From contig NZ_FQXP01000003.1 in the NCBI RefSeq assembly GCF_900130005.1, forward strand, positions 744,001-808,000: 64,000 bases of DNA. The letters are read 5' to 3'. The stretch comes from Clostridium collagenovorans DSM 3089 (GTDB taxonomy: Bacteria > Bacillota > Clostridia > Clostridiales > Clostridiaceae). This document shows, in pieces, positions 1-9,360 of this stretch. The translations under genes and the position numbers were made by a program. The notes under the pieces were generated by a model. That model was not told the DNA's origin. It made no database searches and saw nothing but the letters and a program-made list of their open reading frames with translations. Positions within the stretch are counted from its first letter, which is position 1. Each line of letters starts with the position of its first letter.

Positions 1-454
1 CTAAAACTAAATAATCCATTACAAATCCTGGATTTATGCCAGTTCCTAATATTGAAACCCCATTTTTCTTAGCAATTATATCCATATCCTCACTTAATTC
101 AGGATCCAATGCTTTTGGATAAGACATTTCTTCTGCAGTTGTGATTACATTTATACCTTTTTCTGCTGCAAATTTTATTTGAGGATAAACAGCCTTTGTA
201 AAAGAAGCTGTTGCAATTAAAACTACATCTGCAGCCTTCTCCTTAATAACCTCCTCTGGATTATCTAAAATTACTACATCATTATTCTCTGTTCTTTCAA
301 CTTCTAATAATTCATATAACTTTTTACCTACTTTACTTGGGTCTAAATCAATAGCACCAACTATAGAAAAACCTCTTTTCTTACAAATCATCTTAGCCAT
401 TCCTTGTCCCATAAGTCCAAGTCCCCATAAAATAACCTTAACATTTTCCTTCAT
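1..454 (-). CDS. ord: 2,4-diaminopentanoate dehydrogenase, N-terminal part (cut by window edge)
   Basis: About 151 N-terminal residues are present; the rest lies before the window. The protein opens with MKENVKVILWGLGLMGQGMA, a Rossmann NAD(P)-binding start with G-L-G-L-M-G, followed by a dihydrodipicolinate-reductase-like fold (ATASFTK near residue 90, GTGINPGFVMD near residue 138). The GINPGF segment is characteristic of 2,4-diaminopentanoate dehydrogenases, which oxidatively deaminate (2R,4S)-2,4-diaminopentanoate to 2-amino-4-oxopentanoate in clostridial ornithine fermentation. The ATG is preceded by a GGGGGA-type ribosome binding site. The gene lies 82 bp downstream of the gene ending at 537 and probably shares its transcript. 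The family assignment is good, but only half of the protein is visible. Confidence 0.8.
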   Translation of the reverse strand, partial: MKENVKVILWGLGLMGQGMAKMICKKRGFSIVGAIDLDPSKVGKKLYELLEVERTENNDVVILDNPEEVIKEKAADVVLIATASFTKAVYPQIKFAAEKGINVITTAEEMSYPKALDPELSEDMDIIAKKNGVSILGTGINPGFVMDYLVL

Positions 455-536
455 AACCTAATTCCCCCTATTCTTTACATTTATATTTAATAACTATTTA
501 GAACTAATTTTTATAACTAGTTTTCTATAGTCTAAA

Positions 537-1511
537 TCACAACATTAATACCCCTTTGCCTACCAAATCCTTATTTTTTATAATTATTCCTAATAAATCT
601 AAATATATAATTCCTTCTAAATCTAACTTTATAGATAATACAGGCTCCTGACCTTCTTCTTTTCCCAAAATCATTCCCTGTGCTTTACTTTCTTTTTCAG
701 TAATAAATTCATATACTCCTATATATCTAAATATCTTTTCATTTCCTTCAAAGAAGCTTATTTCATATAAAAAACCTGCACAATTACCCTCATTTATAGA
801 CATTAACTTCCCATCTCTAAAGGTATTAGATATTATAGGTGATAACTCTTCTCTTATGCTAAACTCCTTAGTTTTTTTATATAATTCACCATAAATTCTA
901 AGTATCCTTCTTTTCATAATTGAATTTTCTATGAAGAATTTATCTATGTTATTTTCATAAAATTCCTCTTCAGTTATATTCAAAGCAAAAAAATTGGATA
1001 AATTACAACTTAAATGTTTAAGATCACAAATTACCTTTATATAATTCAATTGCTCTTCTTTTAAAACATATTTTATTAAATTTTCTATATTAAATAATGA
1101 GTTCTTTTTATGTATTGAAGTGCATAAAATAAATCTTTTTTCCCTTAAAGCTTCTACGTTCAACTTCTCATACAACTTCTTATGTGTTTCATATATATAT
1201 TCATTGTCATTACTGATTAGCACTATATCTTTAGATTTGAAAAATTCTAACTTATCCTCTAAGTTTTCTCCATAGACATCTATATCTACCAAAATTAAGT
1301 CTATATCCTTTGTATTCTCAATTTCTTGAAACTCTCTATAGATAATACAATTAATATCATCTATTTCCTCCATACCCCTTTTAATTCTTTTTAAGTTGTA
1401 ATCCACTATTGCTTCAACACTGTACTGTGTTTTACCCCTATTTTCTTTAAATAAATACTTTAATAATTCCTTTGTTGCCTCTCCTATGCCAACTATGAGA
1501 ATTTTAACCAT
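537..1511 (-). CDS. Hypothetical protein, divergent Rossmann-fold relative of diaminopentanoate dehydrogenase
   Basis: 324 residues from the ATG at 1511, which sits 8 bases after AGGGGAG; a TTG two codons upstream is a weaker choice. The N-terminus (MVKILIVGIGEATKELLKYL) looks like a Rossmann strand-loop-helix, but the glycine loop is degenerate. The C-terminal part (NEGNCAGFLYEI near residue 240, then a beta-rich end at IYLDLLGIII) resembles the C-terminal domain of diaminopentanoate dehydrogenases, which is the next gene downstream. The middle is lysine- and glutamate-rich and diverged. It may be an inactive or specialised paralogue, or a regulator, in ornithine catabolism. The function is unknown and the homology is inferred by eye. 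Confidence 0.55.
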   Translation of the reverse strand: MVKILIVGIGEATKELLKYLFKENRGKTQYSVEAIVDYNLKRIKRGMEEIDDINCIIYREFQEIENTKDIDLILVDIDVYGENLEDKLEFFKSKDIVLISNDNEYIYETHKKLYEKLNVEALREKRFILCTSIHKKNSLFNIENLIKYVLKEEQLNYIKVICDLKHLSCNLSNFFALNITEEEFYENNIDKFFIENSIMKRRILRIYGELYKKTKEFSIREELSPIISNTFRDGKLMSINEGNCAGFLYEISFFEGNEKIFRYIGVYEFITEKESKAQGMILGKEEGQEPVLSIKLDLEGIIYLDLLGIIIKNKDLVGKGVLML

Positions 1512-2362
1512 ATTCAATTCTCCCCTATACCCTTTTTTATATAATATTTTTTTAAATCCTATTTATGATAAAAAAGAAGTTCTATAAATACTATGAATTT
1601 GTTAGCTTTTGTATATATATTCTTGCTAACAAATATTATTTTTTAATTTTATGCCTTTGTCTTAAGCTTTCGAAATAATAATAATTCCTTTTTATATCAC
1701 ACCAAGGAAAAAATATTCATTTATTAACATTTTTTGAATATATTTTTTCAGGAAATTTTCTATCAATTGAATTTTTTTAAATATATAATTTCAATTATAA
1801 CTCATTTTTCATTTTTAGGAATATGCTTACAAAAATTTAACAATTTCTTTATAATTCTATAATGGCTTGTACTAAGGATATGAGGATTAAACCTATGAAT
1901 AATTTTTTTTTATTTGATTATCTTAATTTGGAATATGAATAGAATTAAAATTATAAATTCATTTTAATTAAATATATATTTGATTAAAAGAAGAAAGTGT
2001 AATTATAATTTTTTCAAACTATATTAAATTTTTCTATTAAGTACTTTATGTAAGATATTTTATTTAGATGATTCTTGAAACATGAAATGTTTTTTATAAA
2101 TAATTACTTGAAAATATAATTAAATTAATTGAAAAATAAAGCTTAACTAAATTGAAATTTATAGAAGGGTAATTATATATATTCTAATAAACTCTCTTAC
2201 TTCCAATTATTAGATATAAGGGTCATTATAGAATAAATATAAATATAGAATGTTAATTAGAACTTATATATTACGGATTATAAAAGTATTTGTAATTGAA
2301 ACTTTAAATGCAGTATAAAGAATTAATAGAGATGTATAGGTATAAAATATGCATAAAAAAGG
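1512..2362. other. Long AT-rich intergenic region without convincing genes
   Basis: About 850 bases of very AT-rich DNA separate the ornithine locus from the cold-shock gene. No ORF of useful length is present on either strand. A possible plus-strand promoter (TTTAAC at 1836, TATAAT at 1858, 16-base spacer) is followed by a 15-codon ORF at 1895-1942 (ATG to TAG), but neither is strongly supported. It may hold a small RNA or simply be spacer. Confidence 0.5.
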
Positions 2363-2391
2363 AAAGACTGCTGATAAAATCAGCAGTCTAA
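2363..2391 (-). terminator. Rho-independent terminator of the cold-shock gene
   Basis: Perfect 10-bp stem: arm GACTGCTGAT at 2366-2375, AAA loop, complementary arm at 2379-2388. On the minus strand it is followed by TTTCCTTTTTTATG, a U-rich tract. It lies about 45 bases after the csp stop codon. Confidence 0.85.
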
Positions 2392-2435
2392 TCCTAAAGT
2401 TCGTAACTCTTATTGCTCATCTATATTAATAGTGA

Positions 2436-2636
2436 TTATAATTTTACAACTTTAGCTGCTTGAGGTCCTCTTTCTCCAGTAACAACCTCAAATTCAACTT
2501 TTTGTCCTTCTTCTAAAGTTTTGAAACCTTCTGAAGTTATAGCTGAAAAATGTACGAATACGTCATCTTCACCTTCAACTGAAATAAATCCAAAACCTTT
2601 TTCAGCGTTAAACCATTTTACTATTCCTGTTTTCAT
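2436..2636 (-). CDS. csp: Cold shock protein (CspA family)
   Basis: A 66-residue single OB-fold protein, the normal length for CspA/CspB. It shows KWFNAEKGFGFI (RNP1 core GFGFI) and DVFVHFSAI (RNP2), the aromatic residues that bind single-stranded RNA and DNA. It acts in the cytoplasm as an RNA chaperone. The start is the ATG at 2636 (MKTGIVKW), placed 8 bases after GGAGG. An upstream in-frame ATG at 2651 overlaps the Shine-Dalgarno sequence and is rejected. The gene is monocistronic with its own terminator, and its upstream region (about 390 bases to the divergent gene at 3030) is long enough for the extended leader typical of csp genes. Confidence 0.95.
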   Translation of the reverse strand: MKTGIVKWFNAEKGFGFISVEGEDDVFVHFSAITSEGFKTLEEGQKVEFEVVTGERGPQAAKVVKL

Positions 2637-2951
2637 ATGAAAATCCTCCAAAATAAAAATTAAATAATGTTACAGATCTTGACCCTTTACTATAACTTAT
2701 GTAAAGTATAATAAAACTTTTTATGTTTAGAAACTTACTTCTATATAACACTGAAAAATCTTTAGCTCTCTACATTTCTTATTATAATAAAGATAAACTA
2801 CCTGTTCTTTACATACTATCATAGTACTTCATAAAAAGCAATATTATTTATGATAAAGTACTAATTAATTATCTACATTAGATATATTTCCACTATATCT
2901 GTAAATTATTCATCATTGCAATAAAAAATTTGTAATATTTTTTATTATATA

Positions 2952-2980
2952 TTGCAATTACTAATAGTATATGATAAATA
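2952..2980 (+). promoter_or_regulatory. Candidate sigma-A promoter for the ArAE-type membrane protein gene
   Basis: TTGCAA at 2952-2957 and TAAATA at 2975-2980 are separated by 17 bases, with TG one base before the -10 (extended -10). It lies 50 bases upstream of the ATG at 3030. Assigned by pattern only. The rest of the 2637-3029 intergenic gap is AT-rich, and no other element was recognised there. Confidence 0.4.
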
Positions 2981-3029
2981 TTTATTTATGATACAATAAT
3001 TTTTACATAATTTAACGAAAGGATTATAT

Positions 3030-3932
3030 ATGAAAAAAATGATTTTTAAAAAAGTTGGTATGAGGAATGTTAAAACAGCTTTATCTGTTTCCCTTTGCGT
3101 ACTTATAACAAATTTAATTGGGTTAGATTCTTCATCCATTTCAATAGCTTGTATTGCTGCGGTTATAACCATGGAAAGTACAATCTATAACTCCTATGTA
3201 GTAGGTAAAAACAGGCTCATAGGAACTATAATAGGATCTATAATAGGCCTTATAGTTTCATTAGTAGCTCCAAATAACATTATATTTATAGGCCTAGGCA
3301 TTGTATGCATAATATACTTATGTGATCTATTAAATTATCAACGTTCTATTAGCATTGCTTGTGTGGTTTTTATAGTTATAACTGTGAGTCTGACTAATAA
3401 AAACCCTTTAATTTATAGTGTATCAAGAGTTATGGAGACATCTATAGGTATCATAGTTGCTGTTGGTGTAAATTTTTTCTTTTTTCCACCTAAAATATCT
3501 AAAAAAGTACATGACTCTTATTTAGAAATATTTACTTCTACAAAGGATTTGGTTTATGATAGGTTTACCTTAGATAATAAAGATGAGTTAATACAACTTT
3601 ATTCTAAAATAATTGAACTAAATTTACTTTTAAGTAATTATGTAATAGAATATGGTAAAATCCAAGAAGATGCTTTAAAATCTTATCATGTTGCAGCTGA
3701 TAGCTTTATGAAGATTTATAAGCATTTATACATAATTGAAGATTTAAAAAACGTTTGTAAAATGACTCCTGAGAATTATGAAGCCTTAAAGTTAGAGCTT
3801 ATTGTACCTGTTGGTGAAGTAAGTTCTGATATTGAAATAGTGTATAATTTTCATATTGAAAAACTTATATTTCTTCTCTCAAATATAAATTTAACAGAGG
3901 AAACAATAAAAGAGCAACATGATAAAGAATAA
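3030..3932 (+). CDS. Aromatic acid exporter / FUSC-family membrane protein
   Basis: 300 residues. The N-terminal 150 residues form about six closely packed hydrophobic segments (for example ALSVSLCVLITNLIGL and LIGTIIGSIIGLIVSLVAP), ending in FFFFPPK near residue 155. A soluble helical C-terminal half follows. This arrangement, with VGKNRLIGTIIGS resembling the G-x-R-x-x-G-T-x-x-G signature, fits the ArAE_1/DUF939 (FUSC-like) family of putative aromatic-acid or small-molecule exporters. No substrate can be inferred. The ribosome binding site is GAAAGGA shortly before the ATG. It stands alone on the plus strand, convergent with hemL, and shares a bidirectional terminator with it. Confidence 0.75.
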   Translation: MKKMIFKKVGMRNVKTALSVSLCVLITNLIGLDSSSISIACIAAVITMESTIYNSYVVGKNRLIGTIIGSIIGLIVSLVAPNNIIFIGLGIVCIIYLCDLLNYQRSISIACVVFIVITVSLTNKNPLIYSVSRVMETSIGIIVAVGVNFFFFPPKISKKVHDSYLEIFTSTKDLVYDRFTLDNKDELIQLYSKIIELNLLLSNYVIEYGKIQEDALKSYHVAADSFMKIYKHLYIIEDLKNVCKMTPENYEALKLELIVPVGEVSSDIEIVYNFHIEKLIFLLSNINLTEETIKEQHDKE

Positions 3933-3950
3933 TCTTTCATATAAATAGTA

Positions 3951-3983
3951 AAAAATCACCTTATAAAAATAAGGTGATTTTTT
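3951..3983. terminator. Bidirectional terminator between the ArAE-type gene and hemL
   Basis: Arms AAATCACCTTAT (3953-3964) and its complement (3969-3980) with an AAAA loop. A-rich and T-rich flanks on each side provide a U-tract in both directions, which suits the convergent genes on either side. Confidence 0.85.
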
Positions 3984-3992
3984 AACGTCTTT

Positions 3993-5297
3993 TTATTTAT
4001 TAAATGCAACTTTTAAAGCATTTTTAAATATCTCAACTGTTTTATCTATATCTTCATTAGTATGTGCAGCTGACAAGAATAATCCCTCAAATTGTGCTGG
4101 TGGGAATAATACTCCGTTTTTCAACATCTCTCTAAAGAATATTGCATACTTCTCAGTATCACATTTCATTACTTCACTAAAGTTTCTGAAGGTACCCTTT
4201 GCAAAGAATGTACATAACATAGCTTTAAATCTTATAACTGTTACCTCTACATCTAATTCTTCTATAACAGCATTCATAGCTTTTTCAAATTTAATAGCTT
4301 TTTCTTCTAAGTTGCTATATATTTCAGGATTATTTTTCAATATATTTAAGTTTCTTAATCCCATGTACATAGCTAGTGGATTTCCTGACAATGTACCTGC
4401 TTGATATACTGGTCCTAAAGGTGATACCATTTCCATAATTGCCTTCTTACCACCATATGCACCAACAGGTAATCCAGCTCCTATTATCTTACCAAAACAT
4501 GTCATATCTGGTTCTATACCATATACTTCTTGTGCTCCGCCATAAGCAACTCTAAACCCTGTTATTACTTCATCAAATATTAATACTGCTCCAAACTCTT
4601 TAGTTATTTCTCTTAACCCTTGAAGGAAGTCCTTTTCCGCAGGAACAACTCCCATATTTCCTCCTACAGGTTCAACTATTACAGCTGCAATATCCTCTGG
4701 GTTTTCTTCAAATACTTTTCTAACTGAATCCATATCATTGTATGTGCATACTAATGTATCTTTTACTGTTCCCTCAGGTACTCCTGGGCTTGTCGGAACA
4801 CCAAAAGTAATAGTTCCTGAACCTGATTTAACCAAAAGACTGTCAGCATGACCATGGTAACATCCTTCAAATTTTATTATTTTATTTCTTCCTGTATACC
4901 CTCTTGCAACTCTTAATGCACTCATAGTTGCCTCTGTACCAGAGTTAACCATTCTAACCATATCTATTGAAGGATATGATTCAACTATTAATTTAGCCAT
5001 TTCAACTTCTATAGCTGTTGGAACACCATAACTTGTTCCTCTTGCAAGCACTTCTTCTATACCCTTAGAAACTTCTTCATTGCTATGTCCTAAAATAAGA
5101 GGTCCCCATGAGCAAATAAAATCTATATATTCATTTCCATCTACATCAAAAAGTCTTGATCCCTTAGCTCTTTCTACAAAAATAGGATTTAGCCCTACTG
5201 ATTTAAAAGCTCTAACTGGACTATTAACCCCACCTGGAATATATTTTTGAGCTTCTACAAAAATTTCTTCCGATTTTTTGTTATTAAAGTTATCCAT
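3993..5297 (-). CDS. hemL: Glutamate-1-semialdehyde 2,1-aminomutase
   Basis: 434 residues, full length. A PLP enzyme (class-III aminotransferase fold) that converts glutamate-1-semialdehyde to 5-aminolevulinate, the second step of the C5 tetrapyrrole pathway. Visible features include NSGTEATMSALRVARG (residues 118-133), YHGHADSLLVKSGSG, FDEVITGFR (PLP aspartate) and the Schiff-base lysine K270 in CFGKIIGAGLPVGA. The start follows GGAGG at a 7-base distance. It is the last gene of the riboswitch-controlled cbiM-to-hemL operon and follows hemB by 30 bp. Here the pathway feeds siroheme and cobalamin; no heme-specific genes are nearby. Confidence 0.97.
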   Translation of the reverse strand: MDNFNNKKSEEIFVEAQKYIPGGVNSPVRAFKSVGLNPIFVERAKGSRLFDVDGNEYIDFICSWGPLILGHSNEEVSKGIEEVLARGTSYGVPTAIEVEMAKLIVESYPSIDMVRMVNSGTEATMSALRVARGYTGRNKIIKFEGCYHGHADSLLVKSGSGTITFGVPTSPGVPEGTVKDTLVCTYNDMDSVRKVFEENPEDIAAVIVEPVGGNMGVVPAEKDFLQGLREITKEFGAVLIFDEVITGFRVAYGGAQEVYGIEPDMTCFGKIIGAGLPVGAYGGKKAIMEMVSPLGPVYQAGTLSGNPLAMYMGLRNLNILKNNPEIYSNLEEKAIKFEKAMNAVIEELDVEVTVIRFKAMLCTFFAKGTFRNFSEVMKCDTEKYAIFFREMLKNGVLFPPAQFEGLFLSAAHTNEDIDKTVEIFKNALKVAFNK

Positions 5298-5327
5298 AAT
5301 TCATCCTCCAAGTTTATACTCTTTTAT

Positions 5328-6302
5328 TTATTTATTTTCTTTAAGCATTCTAGCAAGATCCTTAGCAAAGTAAGTTATTATTATATCTGCACCAGCTCTT
5401 TTAATTGAAATTAAACTTTCCATTATTGCAGATTCATTTAATAAACCTTGCTCTACAGCTAATTTAATCATAGAGTATTCCCCACTTACGTTGTAAGCTG
5501 CAATAGGAATATTATAAGTATCCTTTACTTTTCTTATAACATCTAAATATGCAAGGGCAGGTTTAACCATAACTATATCTGCACCTTCCTCGATATCTAA
5601 CTCAACTTCTCTTACCCCTTCTAAGATATTTGCAGGGTCCATTTGATAAGTTTTTCTATCACCAAAGGCTGGAGCTGAGTCTGCTGCTTCTCTAAATGGT
5701 CCATAAAATGCTGATGCATACTTAGCACTGTATGCCATAATTGGAACTGTTACGAAACCAGACTTGTCTAAGGCTTCTCTCATTGCACCAATTCTTCCAT
5801 CCATCATATCAGAAGGAGCTACCATATCAGCTCCAGCCTCAGCATGACTTACTGCTATTTTTGAAAGATACTCTAAAGTCTTATCATTATCAACATATCC
5901 TTCTTCTGTTAAAATACCACAATGTCCATGAGATGTATATTCACACATACATACATCAGTAACAACATATATCTCCTTAGAAACCTCTTTTATTTTTCTA
6001 ATAGCCTTTTGAACTATTCCGTTTTCTGCATAGGCTTCTGAACCGCAACAATCCTTTTCATTAGGTATTCCAAATAATATTACTGATTTAACTCCTAATT
6101 CTACAAGTTCTTTTATTTCCTCTTCCAATCTATCTATAGAAAAGTGATAATTGCCCTTCATAGAACCTATTTCTCTTTTTATATTTTCACCTTCAACTAT
6201 AAATAATGGATAAATAATATCATCCATAGAAATGTGTGTTTCTCTAATCATATCCCTTATAATTGAATTTGCTCTAAGTCTTCTTGGTCTTTTAGTTAAC
6301 AT
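5328..6302 (-). CDS. hemB: Porphobilinogen synthase (delta-aminolevulinic acid dehydratase)
   Basis: 324 residues, typical length. Condenses two 5-aminolevulinate molecules into porphobilinogen in the cytoplasm. The zinc cysteines are C118, C120 and C128 (VTDVCMCEYTSHGHCG), marking the Zn-dependent class. The active-site lysines are K194 (YSAKYASAFYGPFR) and K247 (MVKPAL). The ATG follows AGGAGG. It sits between the cobA/hemD fusion and hemL in the same direction with gaps of 20-30 bp, consistent with one transcript. Confidence 0.97.
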   Translation of the reverse strand: MLTKRPRRLRANSIIRDMIRETHISMDDIIYPLFIVEGENIKREIGSMKGNYHFSIDRLEEEIKELVELGVKSVILFGIPNEKDCCGSEAYAENGIVQKAIRKIKEVSKEIYVVTDVCMCEYTSHGHCGILTEEGYVDNDKTLEYLSKIAVSHAEAGADMVAPSDMMDGRIGAMREALDKSGFVTVPIMAYSAKYASAFYGPFREAADSAPAFGDRKTYQMDPANILEGVREVELDIEEGADIVMVKPALAYLDVIRKVKDTYNIPIAAYNVSGEYSMIKLAVEQGLLNESAIMESLISIKRAGADIIITYFAKDLARMLKENK

Positions 6303-6325
6303 TTTAATTCCTCCTAAAGAGTTTA

Positions 6326-7822
6326 TTAGTTATTGCATAGCACATCTATTATACCATTAATTGTATACTCTTTTGCCTCTTTGTAAAGATTTAATCCATA
6401 TTCTTCAATTGTTTTTGAAGTAATTGGCCCTATAGATATAAGTTTTATATCTTTTAATTTATCTAAATTTTCTTTTCCTAATATTTTAACTAAGTTCTTT
6501 ACTGTTGATGAACTAGTAAAGGTTATATAATTAACTCTTTCCTCTTCTATAAGTTCAAGAAGCTCTTCTTTATTTCCTTCACCCATTACTGTTTCGTATA
6601 ATTTAACTTCAGTAACTGCACAGTATTTATCAAGCTCAGTGACGATATAATCTCTAGCTTCTTTTGCTCTAGGGATTAGTATTTTATCTTCTTTCTTTAA
6701 CATAGGAGCTAATTCTTCAACTAAAGCCTCTCCAACATACTTAGAAGGAATTATATCTGCAATTAATCCTCTTTCCTTTAGTTTTGCAGCTGTAGCAGAG
6801 CCAATTGCAACTATTTTAGCCTTAGCTAATTTTCTTAAGTCATAATTCATCTCATATAATTTATCTACAAATATGTTTACACCATTCTCACTTGTAAATG
6901 CAACATAATTGAAGTTCTCTAAATTATTTATAGCTTCTTCTAACTCATTATTAGGACTTATTTCCTCTATCTTTATAGTTGGAAATTCTATAGCATTTCC
7001 CCCTAAATCAAATATCTTTTCACTTAATTTGCTACTTTGACTTCTAGACCTTGTAACAACTATATTTTTACCGAACAAAGGCTTTTCTTCAAAGAAATTC
7101 AAACTTTCTCTTAAATTAACTACCCCCCCTATAACTATTAAGCTAGGTGATTGTATTTTTTCTGCCATAGCCTTTTCATATAAATTTTCTAGAGTACCTG
7201 TTACTACTCTTTGATAAGACCTTGCAGCCCAATTAATAATTGCTGCCGGTGTTTCCTTATCTTTGCCATTTATCATAAGATTGTTACATATCTTTTCAAG
7301 ATTAGATACTCCCATTAAGAATACAAGAGTACCAGAAATTTTAGAAAGTACTTCCCAATCTAATTCTTTTTCTTCTTCCTTTAGATGTCCAGTTATTACA
7401 TGAAAAGATGATGCGTAATCTCTATGAGTTATAGGAATCCCTGCATAACATAATCCACCTATAGCAGAAGTTATACCAGGAACCACTTCAAAGTCAATTC
7501 CTCTTTCTCTTAAATATTCTCCTTCTTCTCCACCTCTACCAAAAACGTAAGGATCTCCACCTTTTAATCTAGTAACTATCTTACCATTTTTAGCCTCTTC
7601 CGCAATAATTTCATTTATCTCATCTTGAGTTTTTGTATGGTATCTAGATTTTTTACCTACATAAATAAATTCACAACCTTCTTTAGCATCTTCTAATATT
7701 CTATCTGTTGCTAATCTATCATATACAATAATATCTGCTTCTTTTACGCATTGTAAGGCTTTTAAAGTTAATAATTTATAATCTCCTGGACCTGCTCCAA
7801 CTAAATAAACTTTTCCCTTCAT
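6326..7822 (-). CDS. cobA-hemD: Uroporphyrinogen-III C-methyltransferase / uroporphyrinogen-III synthase fusion
   Basis: 498 residues with two domains. Residues 1-245 are a SUMT-type tetrapyrrole methylase: GAGPGD near residue 9, RLKGGDPYVFGRGGEE near 83 and VPGITSAIGG near 118. Residues 250-498 are a HemD-type uroporphyrinogen-III synthase (TRSRSQSSKLSEKI, FTSENGVN, TFTSSSTVKNL). The fusion cyclises hydroxymethylbilane to uroporphyrinogen III and methylates it at C2 and C7 to precorrin-2, committing flux to siroheme and cobalamin. Such fusions are common in clostridia. The ATG overlaps the hemC stop by one base (TAATG), indicating translational coupling. Confidence 0.95.
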   Translation of the reverse strand: MKGKVYLVGAGPGDYKLLTLKALQCVKEADIIVYDRLATDRILEDAKEGCEFIYVGKKSRYHTKTQDEINEIIAEEAKNGKIVTRLKGGDPYVFGRGGEEGEYLRERGIDFEVVPGITSAIGGLCYAGIPITHRDYASSFHVITGHLKEEEKELDWEVLSKISGTLVFLMGVSNLEKICNNLMINGKDKETPAAIINWAARSYQRVVTGTLENLYEKAMAEKIQSPSLIVIGGVVNLRESLNFFEEKPLFGKNIVVTRSRSQSSKLSEKIFDLGGNAIEFPTIKIEEISPNNELEEAINNLENFNYVAFTSENGVNIFVDKLYEMNYDLRKLAKAKIVAIGSATAAKLKERGLIADIIPSKYVGEALVEELAPMLKKEDKILIPRAKEARDYIVTELDKYCAVTEVKLYETVMGEGNKEELLELIEEERVNYITFTSSSTVKNLVKILGKENLDKLKDIKLISIGPITSKTIEEYGLNLYKEAKEYTINGIIDVLCNN

Positions 7823-8727
7823 TACTTTTCCATCTCCTTTGCTATTATCTCTGCTAATTTATATCCTAATTCAGCTGCTTTTTCCTTAGTTCCTTCTATA
7901 GATTTTTTAATAAGAATTTCTCCGTCCTCAGTTCCATATAAACCTTCTAAGACTATCTTATCTTCTAATATTTCACAGTTAGCCCCAACTGGAATATGGC
8001 AACTTCCCTCTATTCCATCTAAGAAAGCTCTTTCAGCTTCTCTTTCTATTTCAGTTCTCTCATCTCTAATTGAACTTATTATTTCATTTATATCTTTTCT
8101 ATCTTCTCTTATTTCTAAAGCTAAAATACCTTGAGCTGGAGCAGGTAATATTATATCTCTTGAAATATATTCAATTTTATTATTTATTTTAGACTTAAAA
8201 TCAAGTCTTTGAATTCCCGCTGCCGCCAATATTACTCCATCTAAATTCTCATCTTTTATTTTTCTTATTCTAGTATCTATATTACCTCTTATAGGTACTA
8301 TATTAAGATCTGGTCTATGTTTTAAAAGCTGATATTTTCTTCTTTTGCTTCCTGACCCAATAGTAGCTCCCTTAGGTAAGTCTTCTAAGCTATTATATCC
8401 TTCTTTAAGTACAATTACATCTCTATTGTCTTCTCTCATTGGAGAGTAGGAAAACATTAATCCCTCTGGTAGTTTAGAAGGCATATCTTTCATACTATGT
8501 ACTGCTAAATCAATTTCTCCATTTAAAAGTTGCTCTTCAATCTCTTTAACAAAAAGTCCCTTATCTCCTATTTTGTCTAAGGCTACATTCTGAATTAAAT
8601 CTCCCTTTGTCTTTATAATTTTAAGTTCAAATTCTAAATTTGGATTTTTCTCTTTTAGTTTATCAATTACCCAATTACTTTGGTATAAAGCTAATTTACT
8701 TCCCCTTGAACCTACAACTATTTTCAT
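7822..8727 (-). CDS. hemC: Porphobilinogen deaminase (hydroxymethylbilane synthase)
   Basis: 301 residues. Polymerises four porphobilinogen units into hydroxymethylbilane. The N-terminus MKIVVGSRGSKLAL is canonical. The catalytic aspartate is D81 in VHSMKDMPS, and the cysteine that carries the dipyrromethane cofactor is C243 in EGSCHIPVGA. Arginine-rich motifs RGNIDTRIRK and GSGSKRR bind the growing chain. It is preceded by AAAGGAG and located between sirC and the cobA/hemD fusion, whose start overlaps its stop codon. Confidence 0.97.
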   Translation of the reverse strand: MKIVVGSRGSKLALYQSNWVIDKLKEKNPNLEFELKIIKTKGDLIQNVALDKIGDKGLFVKEIEEQLLNGEIDLAVHSMKDMPSKLPEGLMFSYSPMREDNRDVIVLKEGYNSLEDLPKGATIGSGSKRRKYQLLKHRPDLNIVPIRGNIDTRIRKIKDENLDGVILAAAGIQRLDFKSKINNKIEYISRDIILPAPAQGILALEIREDRKDINEIISSIRDERTEIEREAERAFLDGIEGSCHIPVGANCEILEDKIVLEGLYGTEDGEILIKKSIEGTKEKAAELGYKLAEIIAKEMEK

Positions 8728-8742
8728 ATAATACTCCTTTTA

Positions 8743-9348
8743 TTATCTACTTAATAATTTTATTTTTAACTTTTTCAATTCTTCACTATTTAAGTCAACT
8801 AAAGAATTTAAAATTGATTTTTTTTCTACTTCATCACTATAATTTTCAAGTACTAAATCTCTACATTCTCCTAATAATTCAACATACTCTTCATAGGTCT
8901 TATCATAGGTCTTTTCTAAATCCTTTCTTATTTTTGCACATAAAGAAGGACTATTACCTAATGTAGAGATAGCAATATTTAAATCCCCTCTTTTTATGGT
9001 AGAAGGAACAATAAAACTAGACTTATTTATATTATCTACAATATTACAAAGTATATTTTTATCATGACATATTAATGATATACTTTCATTTAGTCTATAG
9101 TTGCTTGTGGCTGCTATTACTAAAAAAGCCTTATCTATATACTCACTTTTAAATTCATCCTTAATTATAGTTAACTTGCCTTCATGTAAATTTTCAATCT
9201 CATAAAAGCTCTCTAAAACCTCTAGTGATACAACCTTAACTACTGCCTCATATTCTAAAAACTTTTTAGCTTTTCTAAGCGATACTTTTCCACCGCCAAT
9301 GATTACAACCTCTTTATTTTTCAAATCAACCATTAAAGGATAAAACAT
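8743..9348 (-). CDS. sirC: Precorrin-2 dehydrogenase / siroheme-synthase N-domain protein
   Basis: 201 residues. The N-terminal Rossmann fold (MVDLKNKEVVIIGGGKVSLRKA, glycine loop near residue 18) and the LFLVIAATSN-like and NIAISTLGNSPSLC segments match the CysG N-terminal/Met8/SirC group. The enzyme oxidises precorrin-2 to sirohydrochlorin with NAD+. Some members also chelate Fe2+ or Co2+, but cobalt insertion here is probably left to CbiK. It lies between hemA and hemC in the same operon, with AAGGAGG before the ATG. The dehydrogenase assignment is firm; any chelatase activity is open. Confidence 0.9.
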   Translation of the reverse strand: MFYPLMVDLKNKEVVIIGGGKVSLRKAKKFLEYEAVVKVVSLEVLESFYEIENLHEGKLTIIKDEFKSEYIDKAFLVIAATSNYRLNESISLICHDKNILCNIVDNINKSSFIVPSTIKRGDLNIAISTLGNSPSLCAKIRKDLEKTYDKTYEEYVELLGECRDLVLENYSDEVEKKSILNSLVDLNSEELKKLKIKLLSR

Positions 9349-9360
9349 AAGTATTCCTCC

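Noticed and set aside
2945..3172. Minus-strand ORF of 75 codons
   Set aside because: Lies against the start of the membrane protein gene and has no ribosome binding site or recognisable domain.
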